Part shown: in pieces, positions 52,925 to 61,707 of the stretch
Layout: each line of letters starts with the position of its first letter
Numbering within the stretch: position 1 is the first letter of the stretch
NCBI RefSeq assembly: GCF_009829085.1
Contig: NZ_WUQY01000008.1
Span: 49,759 to 113,758 of the forward strand
Reading direction: 5' to 3'
DNA from: Sphingobacterium bovisgrunnientis
GTDB taxonomy: Bacteria; Bacteroidota; Bacteroidia; Sphingobacteriales; Sphingobacteriaceae
Length of the DNA: 64,000 nt
The notes under the pieces: model-generated
The model's input: the letters and a program-made list of their open reading frames with translations, nothing else
What the model was told of the DNA's origin: nothing
Databases searched by the model: none
Position numbers and translations under genes: made by a program

Positions 52925-54688
52925 ATGAATAAAACTATCATCATCAATATAAATAGTATCGTCTTTCACATTGAAGAAGAGGCTTACGAAACATTGCGTT
53001 CTTACATGATTGATATCAAAAGACATTTTGGAAAATCTTCAGACAGCCAAGAGATTCTTCAAGATATCGAAAATCGTATTGCTGAAATGTTCTCCGAGAA
53101 AATTCAGGTTGGACGTAAGGAAGTCATTTCAATGGATGATGTGAATCATGTCATTAGCCAGATGGGGAAGGTTAGTGACTTTGAAGGCGAAGAAGAAGAA
53201 TTGATAGACCAACCAAGTTTTGATTCTACGGAAAACGAATCTGCTGGTGAGCAATCTACATCAGAGCATGCAACCGCTCAATATGCAAGTGCAAGTTTTT
53301 CGGAGAAAAAATTGATGCGTAATCCAGATGATAAAATTTTTGGTGGCGTATGTAGTGGTTTGGGAGCCTATTTCAATATGGAAACGAAATGGATGCGCGT
53401 GATTTTTGTGTGTTTCTTTCTATTTGGCGGTTCTGGGATTATGTTATATTTGATTCTGTGGGTGGTGATGCCAAAGGCGGTTTCTCGTGCCGACAAAATG
53501 GCAATGAAAGGGGAGTCACCAACATTGCAGAATTTTAAAAAGAGTTTTGATGAAGAAATCCAAGGCTTGAACCCTCATATTTCTAAAGTGAAAAGAGAAT
53601 TTTCGAAAGGAACTGCTGCTGTAGGGAATGGTGTATCACGAGTGGGCAGAGGGTTCGGAAGACTAATTGGCTTCTTGATTTTGGTGTTCTGTGCTTTGAC
53701 AATTTTCGGTCTAGCCATCGCTTGTATTGGATTCATCACAGGCATATTGGGCTATCAACGTGAAATGGTTTTTCCAGGAACAGAATTTTTGAATACACCG
53801 CAAGCAATCGTAGCCTTAGTAGCCGGAACTTTGGCGATCGCTATTCCATTCTTAGCTTTATTTCAATTAATGGTCCGTCTGTTATTTAAGACACAACCGA
53901 TGAATCATTATTTCTCGTTGGCCTTGTGGGCAACATGGATTTCTTCCATTATTGCAGTAATATTTTTCAGTTTTATAGGTGCGCAGGAATTCAAAGAATC
54001 CAGCACCATAAAAGTAGAAAGGCCTTTAAGTGAGCGTAAAGTGTATTATATTACAGAAAAGGATGTTCGTCTGATAGAAGCTTCTGCAGCAGATAAAGAA
54101 GGTAAAAAATTTAAAATTGAACTGAACGGAGAAGATTTAGAATATGCATTACGCAATGATATAAGCATAAGTTTTGAAAGTATAGATTCTTTGGCAAAAC
54201 CTTATATTCAATACAATTATTTTGCGCGTGGAAAAACATATCAAGTCGCGACTACAAATGCTGCTGAAATTAGTTATTTGGCTAATCAGACAGACGAAAA
54301 AATAGTTTTTAATTCGCATTTTGGTATCAACCCAAATAGAAAATACAGAGATCAATCTGTATCGGCTACACTCTATTTGCCTGTCGGATCGCGTGTGGTG
54401 GTAGATAATTCTATTAGTTATAAACTGCGAAACATTTCAAATTGGGATTGCCAACAAGCGTATGATTCGGATGAAGAAATCAAAGCTACAGAATGGATAA
54501 TGGGCAGAACTGGTTTGCAGTGTACCCCAAGATTTCTGCCTATCAGCAAGAAAACTGAAACAGAAAGTACGGTAGAGGAATTGGTTAGAAAGGCAGAACA
54601 ACATGCTAAAGAAGCAGAAGAGCATGCACGTAAAATTGAAAAAGAAGCAAAGGAAATTGCAGAGCGTGTAACTGTCACTGTGAATTAA
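52925..54688 (+). CDS. PspC-domain membrane protein
   Basis: 587 residues. N-terminal soluble part (about 1-125) rich in acidic residues; PspC domain about 131-185 (RNPDDKIFGGVCSGLGAYFNMETKWMRVIFVCFFLFG then a helix LILWVVMPKA); three further hydrophobic segments between 240 and 345; then a beta-rich C-terminal part of about 190 residues ending in a coiled coil (KAEQHAKEAEEHARKIEKEAKEIAERV). PspC proteins sense membrane stress and regulate psp-like genes. Operon with PadR; the long C-terminal part resembles DUF2807-like adhesin domains only loosely. Confidence 0.85.
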   Translation: MNKTIIININSIVFHIEEEAYETLRSYMIDIKRHFGKSSDSQEILQDIENRIAEMFSEKIQVGRKEVISMDDVNHVISQMGKVSDFEGEEEELIDQPSFDSTENESAGEQSTSEHATAQYASASFSEKKLMRNPDDKIFGGVCSGLGAYFNMETKWMRVIFVCFFLFGGSGIMLYLILWVVMPKAVSRADKMAMKGESPTLQNFKKSFDEEIQGLNPHISKVKREFSKGTAAVGNGVSRVGRGFGRLIGFLILVFCALTIFGLAIACIGFITGILGYQREMVFPGTEFLNTPQAIVALVAGTLAIAIPFLALFQLMVRLLFKTQPMNHYFSLALWATWISSIIAVIFFSFIGAQEFKESSTIKVERPLSERKVYYITEKDVRLIEASAADKEGKKFKIELNGEDLEYALRNDISISFESIDSLAKPYIQYNYFARGKTYQVATTNAAEISYLANQTDEKIVFNSHFGINPNRKYRDQSVSATLYLPVGSRVVVDNSISYKLRNISNWDCQQAYDSDEEIKATEWIMGRTGLQCTPRFLPISKKTETESTVEELVRKAEQHAKEAEEHARKIEKEAKEIAERVTVTVN

Positions 54689-54716
54689 TTTTCTATATCA
54701 AAAATAAAAAACGATT

Positions 54717-54759
54717 ATTTGTCGCCTTTTAATAAAAATGGAAGGCGACAAATTTTTTA
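54717..54759 (+). terminator. Terminator of the PadR-PspC operon
   Basis: Arms ATTTGTCGCCTT (54717-54728) and AAGGCGACAAAT (54742-54753) with a 13-nt loop and a T-run. Confidence 0.85.
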
Positions 54760-54835
54760 CCGACCAATATTACTATTTCACCGAATAACTTCTTCTGTTA
54801 ATCTAATACGCATTCTTCTATGTCCTTTTTCGGTC

Positions 54836-54843
54836 TAATTTTG
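54836..54843 (+). promoter_or_regulatory. Possible -7 box of the beta-barrel gene
   Basis: TAATTTTG, a perfect TAnnTTTG, 41 nt before the ATG at 54885; no clear -33. Confidence 0.4.
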
Positions 54844-54884
54844 GGAGAAATAAGAAGAATATTTTACAGAAGCTAACCACACAC

Positions 54885-57296
54885 ATGAAATTACTTTTAC
54901 AACTTTTAGGTAGCATGATACTTTGTATGCAACTCGCTGTAGCGCAACAAAAGACTATTACTGGCTACATCAAGAATGCGGATAATGCGCCCATAGCCAA
55001 TGCTTCAGTGTATCTTGTTACTGAGCCAAATCGCGGATTTATCAAATCTACTGTCACCAATGACAAAGGACAATTTAAGCTATCGGGTTTTCCTGTAGGA
55101 ACTTTTAGAATTGAAGCCACAGCTGTAGGCTATGCGAAGGGTGAATCTTCAGCGTTTCAAACCGCAGAAAATTCTGTTAGCATAGATGATATCATTTTAC
55201 AAGTTTTGACTAAAGAGTTGGAAGCGGTTACTGTACAAGGTCAATTGCCACAAATACAACATACTAATGGTAAGTTGGTCATGAACGTAGAAAATTCTTC
55301 TATCAGCGCGGGCAATAATGCTTTAGAAGTATTGAAAAGAGCTCCTGGTGTAGATGTAGATAAAGATGACAATATTTCGTTGATGGGTCAACAAGGCGTA
55401 AATGTTACCATAGACGGTCGTCAGACTTATTTGACCGGCGAACAACTGGCTACATTATTGAAAAGTACGGATGGCGCTCAGATTAAAAGTATTGAATTAT
55501 CTACTACACGTTCGGCTAAAGATGACGCGGAGGGATCAGGCGGAGTTATCAATATCGTGATGAAGAAAAATCGTTTGGAAGGCTTCAATGGATCTTTCAT
55601 TGCAAGTGGAGCTGTGGGAGAGAAATTACGTGGCAATTCGTCCTTCAATGTAAATTATAAAAAGAATAACTCTACATTCTTCACAAACTATTCTTATACG
55701 GATAATAATTATAACGAGAATATTCGCATTACGCGAATTATACCCAATAAATTGGCAGATACATACTTTGATCAGTCATCTGTATTCCAAAATGCCGAAA
55801 AAACTCATAATTACAAAGTGGGCTTTGAGCAAAAAACATCTGCGCGTAATACCTTTATGATTCAATTTAATGGCGCAAATAATAAGGAAGATCAACTGAC
55901 TCCAGGGACTACATTGATGTCTCGTCCTAATAGTTCGGTGGATTCAATAATGGTTTCAGACAATAATAATGATGAAAAATTCAATCGCTATTCGGTGAAT
56001 ATAAACAATGAGTTCGTGATTGATACTACGGGTAAGAAATTGACAGCAGATGTTGATTATAGTACTTTCAAGACCAATTCGATCTTGAATTATGGGTACT
56101 TTTCTTATTTTGGCGATGGCGAAACATTAATGTACGCTCCGGAATTTGAGAGAAGTACATTCGGTGTAGACATTAAAATCTTGGCAGCGAAATTAGATTA
56201 CACGCAAAAATTAGGAAAGGGAAACATAGAAACAGGCGTAAAGTATAGCAATGTGCAGTCTGATAATGATGTTAACTTCAAAAATCTTGTAGGTTCAAAT
56301 TGGCAAAATAACACAAACCGCTCAAATATATTTAATTACGAAGAACAGATTTTAGCGGGTTATTTTGATTATAATACCAATATCAAAAAATGGGGAATCA
56401 AAGCGGGCTTAAGGGGTGAATATACAATCTCAGATGGTCATTCTATTACGCAAAATAAACAAGTAAAGCGCGATTATTTTGACTTATTTCCATCCGCTTC
56501 ATTGTCCTATAATGCGCATGAAAACCACGTCTTTGCATTGAGTTATTCGCGTAAGGTTTCTCGTCCAAATTACAGAAATTTGAATCCTTTTGAATATTAT
56601 GTGGACAAAAGAACATACAATAAAGGTAATCCGTATTTGAACCCACAGTATACAGATGGATTTGCATTAAACTATACTTTATATAAGCGTTTTAATATTG
56701 CATTAGGTCATGATATCACCAAAGGTGCAATGACAGAAAGCCTTGGCCAAGACACCGTATTAAAAACTACGTGGATTACACGTGAGAATTTGGGTGAACA
56801 AACTACCTCATATATCAACTTGAGTATTCCTTATCGCATAGGCAAGGTTTGGACGATGTTCAATAATATCACAGGAATCTATATGCACTTTAAAGGGCCA
56901 ATATCGGGATATGATGTGAATTTGGGGTCTGCATTTATCCAAGCGAATATGAACAACAATTTCAGATTTAGTAAACAATTGTCTGGCGAAATGTCTTTAC
57001 GTTATAATTCACCTTTCATCTACAATATGTATAAAATTCAACGACGTTGGGGTACAGATATTGGCGCTACATACAATTTGAAAGACGAACGGACCTCATT
57101 AAAATTAGCTGTAACGGATATATTCCATACCAACCACAATAATGTGTTTACAGAATTCAAGGAATTTAATTCTAGAATATATCAATACCGCGATAGTCAA
57201 ACGGTAAGACTTACGTTGACTTACAAGTTTGGCAATCTAAAGCAATCTATTCGCAGGGTCAATGACAGCAGCGAAGAGAAAGAAAGAGCTTTGTAA
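54885..57296 (+). CDS. Outer-membrane beta-barrel family protein (CarboxypepD_reg plus TonB-dependent-receptor-like barrel)
   Basis: 803 residues: signal peptide to about 20 (LCMQLAVAQ), N-terminal CarboxypepD_reg-like beta sandwich (ITGYIKNADNAPIANASVYLV, GQFKLSGFPVGTFRIEATAVGY), a short plug (LEVLKRAPGVDVDKDDNISLMGQQGVNVTIDGR), and the OMP_b-brl_3 barrel with many aromatic-rich strands (FNVNYKKNNSTFFTNYSYTDN, LSYSRKVSRPNYRNLNPFEYYVDKRTYNKGNP). No SusC signature or SusD partner, so substrate is unknown. Follows the PadR-PspC operon but has its own promoter region. Confidence 0.9.
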   Translation: MKLLLQLLGSMILCMQLAVAQQKTITGYIKNADNAPIANASVYLVTEPNRGFIKSTVTNDKGQFKLSGFPVGTFRIEATAVGYAKGESSAFQTAENSVSIDDIILQVLTKELEAVTVQGQLPQIQHTNGKLVMNVENSSISAGNNALEVLKRAPGVDVDKDDNISLMGQQGVNVTIDGRQTYLTGEQLATLLKSTDGAQIKSIELSTTRSAKDDAEGSGGVINIVMKKNRLEGFNGSFIASGAVGEKLRGNSSFNVNYKKNNSTFFTNYSYTDNNYNENIRITRIIPNKLADTYFDQSSVFQNAEKTHNYKVGFEQKTSARNTFMIQFNGANNKEDQLTPGTTLMSRPNSSVDSIMVSDNNNDEKFNRYSVNINNEFVIDTTGKKLTADVDYSTFKTNSILNYGYFSYFGDGETLMYAPEFERSTFGVDIKILAAKLDYTQKLGKGNIETGVKYSNVQSDNDVNFKNLVGSNWQNNTNRSNIFNYEEQILAGYFDYNTNIKKWGIKAGLRGEYTISDGHSITQNKQVKRDYFDLFPSASLSYNAHENHVFALSYSRKVSRPNYRNLNPFEYYVDKRTYNKGNPYLNPQYTDGFALNYTLYKRFNIALGHDITKGAMTESLGQDTVLKTTWITRENLGEQTTSYINLSIPYRIGKVWTMFNNITGIYMHFKGPISGYDVNLGSAFIQANMNNNFRFSKQLSGEMSLRYNSPFIYNMYKIQRRWGTDIGATYNLKDERTSLKLAVTDIFHTNHNNVFTEFKEFNSRIYQYRDSQTVRLTLTYKFGNLKQSIRRVNDSSEEKERAL

Positions 57297-57322
57297 AAAG
57301 AAGGCCTTGCCATTCTTAAAGA

Positions 57323-57358
57323 TGACCGTAGACTGAAAATGTCTGCGGTCTTTTTTAT
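57323..57358 (+). terminator. Terminator abutting the LOG promoter
   Basis: GACCGTAGAC (57323-57332) pairs with GTCTGCGGTC (57341-57350), followed by a T-run whose end overlaps the next -7 box. Confidence 0.8.
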
Positions 57359-57359
57359 T

Positions 57360-57367
57360 TAGTTTTG
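57360..57367 (+). promoter_or_regulatory. -7 box abutting the LOG gene
   Basis: TAGTTTTG begins within the terminator T-run and ends 4 nt before the ATG at 57372; leaderless transcript expected. Confidence 0.55.
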
Positions 57368-57371
57368 TATT

Positions 57372-57959
57372 ATGAAATTCAAAAGTATAGTGGTTTTTTG
57401 TGCGTCGAGCCCAGGCTTTGATGCGGTATGGATGCAAAAAGCATATGGCGTAGGCGAATATCTAGCGAAGCAGAATATTACTTTGGTGTACGGAGGCGGT
57501 CGAGTAGGATTAATGGGGTCTGTTGCTGATGGTGCGCTGGAGAATAACGGCAAAGTCATTGGTGTTATTCCGCATTTTCTGAATAGTAAAGAGATTGGCC
57601 ATTTTAGCGTCACTGAATTGATTGCAGTTGAGAATATGCATCAGCGCAAAATGATGATGAATGACTTGAGTGAAGCAATAATAGCACTTCCTGGAGGGTA
57701 CGGGACCTTGGAGGAATTGTTCGAAATGATTACTTGGGCACAATTAGGATTGCATCAAAAGCCTGTAGGCTTGCTAAATATTAATGGCTTTTATGATCAT
57801 TTGATTGCTTTTATACACAATATGGTTGAGGTCGGGCTTTTGAATAAGCAAAATGAAGAAATGCTTTTGGTTGCAGATAATATCGAAGAATTAGTGCAGA
57901 AAATGAATGCCTATGTATCGCCCGATGTACCAAAATGGCTGAACAAAGAAAATAGTTAA
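57372..57959 (+). CDS. LOG family (TIGR00730) Rossmann protein, cytokinin riboside 5'-monophosphate hydrolase-like
   Basis: 195 residues with the LOG motifs VYGGGRVGLMG and LPGGYGTLEELFEMITW (PGGxGTxxE), plus an N-terminal VFCASSPGFD. The characterised members cleave the ribose-phosphate from N6-substituted AMP or other nucleotide monophosphates; in bacteria the substrate is uncertain. Usually about 190 residues. Transcription probably starts almost at the ATG. Confidence 0.92.
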   Translation: MKFKSIVVFCASSPGFDAVWMQKAYGVGEYLAKQNITLVYGGGRVGLMGSVADGALENNGKVIGVIPHFLNSKEIGHFSVTELIAVENMHQRKMMMNDLSEAIIALPGGYGTLEELFEMITWAQLGLHQKPVGLLNINGFYDHLIAFIHNMVEVGLLNKQNEEMLLVADNIEELVQKMNAYVSPDVPKWLNKENS

Positions 57960-57972
57960 AAGGAGAAGAGCT

Positions 57973-58716
57973 ATGCCATTATCTAAAGACTTCAAGTCAA
58001 TACACCACAAAAAGTGGGAAGTTTATTTTTCCCAATGTTACCCCAATGGCGCTATAAAATTTCCCGAATTAGCAAACATACTGCAATTGACAGCGGCGGA
58101 ACATGCTGACTTGGGTGCTGTTGGTTTTGATGATTTATCCCTGTACGATCAGTCTTGGGTAATGAATCGTATGCGCATTGAGATTGAAGAATTGCCTAGA
58201 TTTTCGCAAGATGTAGAGGTGAAGACTTGGATTCAGGAATTAAAAGGGTTTAAATCAACGCGGGATTTTGAAGTTTCACGTGAAGGCAAGAAGCTGTTAG
58301 CTGTTACCTCATTATGGGCAATCTTCAATATTAAAACCAGAAGACCGGACATGTTGCCATTTGATACGTCATATATAGAACAATATCCAAATCAACATGC
58401 TACAGAACTTGCGAATCAGCGTATCGATCTTTCATTTGAAGTATCGGAAATTTATACACAAGTCGTACAATTTTCGGATTTAGATATCGTGAATCATGTG
58501 AATAACACGAAGTATCTGGAATGGTGCATTAATTATGTAGATCCAAGCTTGATATTAATAAACAAGATACGAGCAATTGACCTCAACTTCATCAAAGAGT
58601 TAAGTTTCAACGATACTATTTCCATTCAAAAAGGAAGTTTTGACAACAAAATTGTTTTTAAAATCGTTAAGGGTGAACAAATTTGCTTCGCTTGTGTTTT
58701 TGAATTAGAGTCTTAG
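57973..58716 (+). CDS. Acyl-ACP thioesterase (FatA/FatB type)
   Basis: 247 residues, two hot-dog domains. Releases fatty acids from acyl-ACP. The second-domain motif IVNHVNNTKYLEWCINYVDP carries the N-x-H-x-N-N-x-x-Y pattern of catalytic Asn/His, and SWVMNRMRIEIEELPRF... is the first hot-dog helix region. It is likely cotranscribed with the upstream LOG gene (13-nt gap). Confidence 0.9.
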   Translation: MPLSKDFKSIHHKKWEVYFSQCYPNGAIKFPELANILQLTAAEHADLGAVGFDDLSLYDQSWVMNRMRIEIEELPRFSQDVEVKTWIQELKGFKSTRDFEVSREGKKLLAVTSLWAIFNIKTRRPDMLPFDTSYIEQYPNQHATELANQRIDLSFEVSEIYTQVVQFSDLDIVNHVNNTKYLEWCINYVDPSLILINKIRAIDLNFIKELSFNDTISIQKGSFDNKIVFKIVKGEQICFACVFELES

Positions 58717-58769
58717 GATTCTTTTGAAATTCATATATTTACAATTAATCAACCAATAAAAAACAAATC

Positions 58770-59600
58770 ATGATTAAAATTAATGTATTGCTTATCTTTT
58801 TTGCTGTTTTAGGCGTTCAATTGACAAATGCGCAGGAGAAGAAAATAGCAGTTATTTGGGAATCTAAAGAACAGCTTCCAACACCAGAATCGGTTTTGTA
58901 TTACCCACAGGACAATGTTTTATTTGTTTCACTGATTGATGGATCTGGTAGTGAGAAAGACGGTAAAGGAGGAGTTGCGCTATTGAATACCGATGGTTCA
59001 ATCAAAAATGCAACTTGGGTTACTGGATTGAATGCACCGAAAGGATTAGCAATTCATAAGGGATTATTATACATTGCTGATATTACGGATGTGATAGTCG
59101 TAGATGTGGTTACTGGTAATGTCATTGATGAGATTCCAGTGGAAGGATCGACTTTTTTGAATGATGTAACAGTGGATGATTCGGGTATCGTTTACATTTC
59201 GGATACGAGAGAAAATAAGATTTTTCAATTGCGAAATGGTAAAGCTTCGTTGTATTTGGACAATGTTCCCTCAGTGAATGGATTGAAAGCGGAAGGTGGT
59301 AAACTTTTGGCCCTTGCTGGAAAAGAATTTTGGTCTATTGACGCCAACAAAAAAGTAACAGTTTTCACAAAAGGCTTTGATCAAGGTGGTGACGGTTTGG
59401 AACCAGTTGGAAATGGAGATTATATTGTTACCTGCTGGGTTGGTCTTGTTTATTATGTGAAAGCGAATGGAGAGATTCAAAAGATGCTTGATGTACAAGG
59501 CAAAATGAATACCGCAGATCTGGGTTATAACCAAAAAGAAAGTATTCTCTATATCCCTACATTTAACAGCAATAGCGTTGTCGCATATAAATTGAAATAA
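58770..59600 (+). CDS. Exported SMP-30/gluconolactonase-like beta-propeller protein
   Basis: 276 residues, signal peptide to about 21 (FFAVLGVQLTNAQ). Repeated propeller strands: LPTPESVLYYPQDNVLFVSLI, WVTGLNAPKGLAIHKGLLYIAD, NDVTVDDSGIVYISDTRENKIFQL and YIPTFNSNSVVAYKLK. The metal-binding residues of true SMP-30 enzymes cannot be confirmed by eye. Substrate unknown; periplasmic. Possible -7 box TATATTTA at 58734-58741. Confidence 0.82.
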   Translation: MIKINVLLIFFAVLGVQLTNAQEKKIAVIWESKEQLPTPESVLYYPQDNVLFVSLIDGSGSEKDGKGGVALLNTDGSIKNATWVTGLNAPKGLAIHKGLLYIADITDVIVVDVVTGNVIDEIPVEGSTFLNDVTVDDSGIVYISDTRENKIFQLRNGKASLYLDNVPSVNGLKAEGGKLLALAGKEFWSIDANKKVTVFTKGFDQGGDGLEPVGNGDYIVTCWVGLVYYVKANGEIQKMLDVQGKMNTADLGYNQKESILYIPTFNSNSVVAYKLK

Positions 59601-59626
59601 AAAAGGAGCAATGCTCCTTTTTTTAT
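59600..59626 (+). terminator. Terminator of the propeller gene
   Basis: A short AAAAAGGAGCA/TGCTCCTTTTT hairpin with a tiny loop, then a T-run. Confidence 0.78.
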
Positions 59627-59648
59627 TTACACAAGGACAGAAGATTAC

Positions 59649-59656
59649 TACATTTG
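59649..59656 (+). promoter_or_regulatory. Putative -7 box of murF
   Basis: TACATTTG, a perfect TAnnTTTG, 21 nt before the murF ATG at 59678. Confidence 0.5.
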
Positions 59657-59677
59657 TCGTACTAAAATTTTGTTGTT

Positions 59678-60973
59678 ATGCAAATTGAGACTCTTTACGA
59701 CATCTATAAGCAATATCCTGTAATTTCTACTGATACACGCAATATTAAAGAAAAAAGTATTTTCTTTGCGCTGAAAGGTGCAAGCTTTAATGGAAATGCA
59801 TTTGCTTCTCAAGCTTTGGAGCATGGCGCAGCTTATGTCGTAGTGGATGAAGAAGTGTTTGTTAACGGCGATCAATATATTTTAGTTGAAGACGTTTTAA
59901 AGACGTTGCAAGATTTGGCGTTGTATCACCGCCAAAAATTAGCTATTCCTGTGGTTGGAATTACAGGAACAAATGGTAAGACAACTTCAAAAGAGTTGGT
60001 TTATTCGGTTTTATCGCAACAGTTTCGTGCTTATGCCACGCAAGGTAATTTAAATAACCACATTGGCGTGCCTTTGACGTTGTTGTCCATAGACGATTCT
60101 TACGAAATAGCAATCATAGAAATGGGAGCAAATCATGTTGGTGAAATTGAGTTTTTGGCGAATATCGCACGTCCGACACATGGTTTTATTACCAATGTTG
60201 GAAAAGCGCACTTAGAAGGTTTTGGATCTTTTGACGGAGTTAAAAAAACAAAAGGTGAGCTTTATGATCTTCTATCTGTAAACAAAGGAACTTTATTTCT
60301 ACAAGCAGATAATGCTCATTTAGTAGAAATGGCTGCACAACGTCATTTTACAAAGGTGATTACATATGGTTTCTCGGAAACAAATAACATCGTAGGTAAA
60401 CTTTTAATGGCCAACCCTTACCTCTCTATCGCTTGGAAAGAAGGTGATAAATCTGAATCTTATGAAGTTTATACGCATCTAACAGGCTCGTACAATACCG
60501 AAAATATATTAGCTGCAATTGCCATTGGTCTTGAATTTGGGATGAATCCTATTAAGATCAATGAAGGAATAGCGTCGTATGTACCTAAAAATAACCGTTC
60601 GCAGATTACCCAAACATCACGAAACATGATTGTGGCGGATTTTTACAACGCTAATGCGAGTAGTATGGCGGCTGCATTGGACAATATGAAGGTGTTGACC
60701 GCAGACCACAAAGTGGTGGTTTTGGGGGATATGTTTGAGTTGGGAAATGAGTCTTTTGAAGAGCACAAAGCTTTGGTTCAAAAAGCAAAAACTCTTGGTT
60801 TTGAAAGATTGATATTTGTTGGCAAAGAATTTTATCTCCACCGCGATGATTCTACTGAGTTTTATCAGACTACTGATGAAGCTAAAGCTGCGGTTGCTGA
60901 AATCAACGATAGTTTTATCCTATTGAAAGCTTCACGCGGAATGGCTTTTGAAAAATTGTTGGAAGTATTATAA
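59678..60973 (+). CDS. murF: UDP-N-acetylmuramoyl-tripeptide--D-alanyl-D-alanine ligase
   Basis: Adds D-Ala-D-Ala to the UDP-MurNAc tripeptide, the last cytoplasmic step before lipid I. 431 residues. Short N-terminal domain, ATP-binding GITGTNGKTTSKELV (about 94-108), NLNNHIGVPLTLL, EMGANHVGEI, VGKAHLEGFGSF, and the C-terminal NYNANPSS-like DFYNANASSMAAALD. The stop overlaps the end of the convergent TRIC gene by 6 nt. Confidence 0.96.
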   Translation: MQIETLYDIYKQYPVISTDTRNIKEKSIFFALKGASFNGNAFASQALEHGAAYVVVDEEVFVNGDQYILVEDVLKTLQDLALYHRQKLAIPVVGITGTNGKTTSKELVYSVLSQQFRAYATQGNLNNHIGVPLTLLSIDDSYEIAIIEMGANHVGEIEFLANIARPTHGFITNVGKAHLEGFGSFDGVKKTKGELYDLLSVNKGTLFLQADNAHLVEMAAQRHFTKVITYGFSETNNIVGKLLMANPYLSIAWKEGDKSESYEVYTHLTGSYNTENILAAIAIGLEFGMNPIKINEGIASYVPKNNRSQITQTSRNMIVADFYNANASSMAAALDNMKVLTADHKVVVLGDMFELGNESFEEHKALVQKAKTLGFERLIFVGKEFYLHRDDSTEFYQTTDEAKAAVAEINDSFILLKASRGMAFEKLLEVL

Positions 60974-61588
60974 CCCTTCATCTTTTTTCATTTCGACAAC
61001 CGGTAAGGAAAGATTGTGTTTTACCGATACTATACGGATCAAGAAAACGAGTGAAGCACTTATGAAGGCATTCCAGCCGTTGTCAACATTCCAATAGTTA
61101 AGTAACACAAAAAGTAATGCGCCCGACAGGCAAGCAGAAGCATATATTTCTTTTCGTAAAATAAGAGGGGTTTCATTTATCAATACATCGCGAATCACAC
61201 CGCCCATAGCTGCAGAAAACATTCCTAACATGATGGCTGCAATACTGCTGGATTCATAATCTAAGGATTTTTGTGTTCCAACTACCGTGAAGAAGCCAAT
61301 ACCTATCGCATCAAATAAGGTTAATGTTTTAGCTAGGCTGTAAAGTTGTTTGTTCGCAATAACTGAAATAAAGACACCAACGAATATAGCCAAGAGATAA
61401 TTGCCATCTTCTACCCAGACAGGTCGAATATTTAAGAATATGTCACGCAATGATCCTCCGCCAATAGCTGTTACAAATGCCATGAAAGTAGAACCGAATA
61501 TATCAATACCCTTTCTATGCCCTGCCATCGCGCCAGAAATAGCAAAAACCATAGTTCCTAAAAGGTCAATAGCATAAATGATATTCAT
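60968..61588 (-). CDS. TRIC-type trimeric cation channel (UPF0126)
   Basis: 206 residues from the ATG at 61588 (an upstream ATG at 61609 is less likely; the family start is a short hydrophobic MNIIYAIDLLG). Seven-helix UPF0126 pattern with GAMAGHRKGIDIFGSTFMAFVTAIGGGSLRDIFL and its repeat GMFSAAMGGVIRDVLINETPLIL. Prokaryotic TRIC channels conduct monovalent cations; in bacteria the role is uncertain. It overlaps murF's 3' end by 6 nt (convergent). Confidence 0.9.
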   Translation of the reverse strand: MNIIYAIDLLGTMVFAISGAMAGHRKGIDIFGSTFMAFVTAIGGGSLRDIFLNIRPVWVEDGNYLLAIFVGVFISVIANKQLYSLAKTLTLFDAIGIGFFTVVGTQKSLDYESSSIAAIMLGMFSAAMGGVIRDVLINETPLILRKEIYASACLSGALLFVLLNYWNVDNGWNAFISASLVFLIRIVSVKHNLSLPVVEMKKDEGL

Positions 61589-61624
61589 ATCGGTTATCTT
61601 GAGGAACAATAATACATAAAATCA

Positions 61625-61676
61625 ACATTAAAAGAAAGCCGAATCTAATTCGGTAGATTCGGCTTTCTTTTAATGT
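61625..61676 (-). terminator. Terminator of the M56 gene, 23-bp perfect inverted repeat
   Basis: Arms of 23 nt (61625-61647 and 61654-61676) match perfectly around ATTCGG; on the minus strand the T-rich arm follows the M56 gene. Inside, CCGAAT-CTA-ATTCGG could form a smaller competing hairpin. Confidence 0.8.
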
Positions 61677-61707
61677 CAGAAATGTACTTTTTTATGTGCA
61701 TTTTGAC

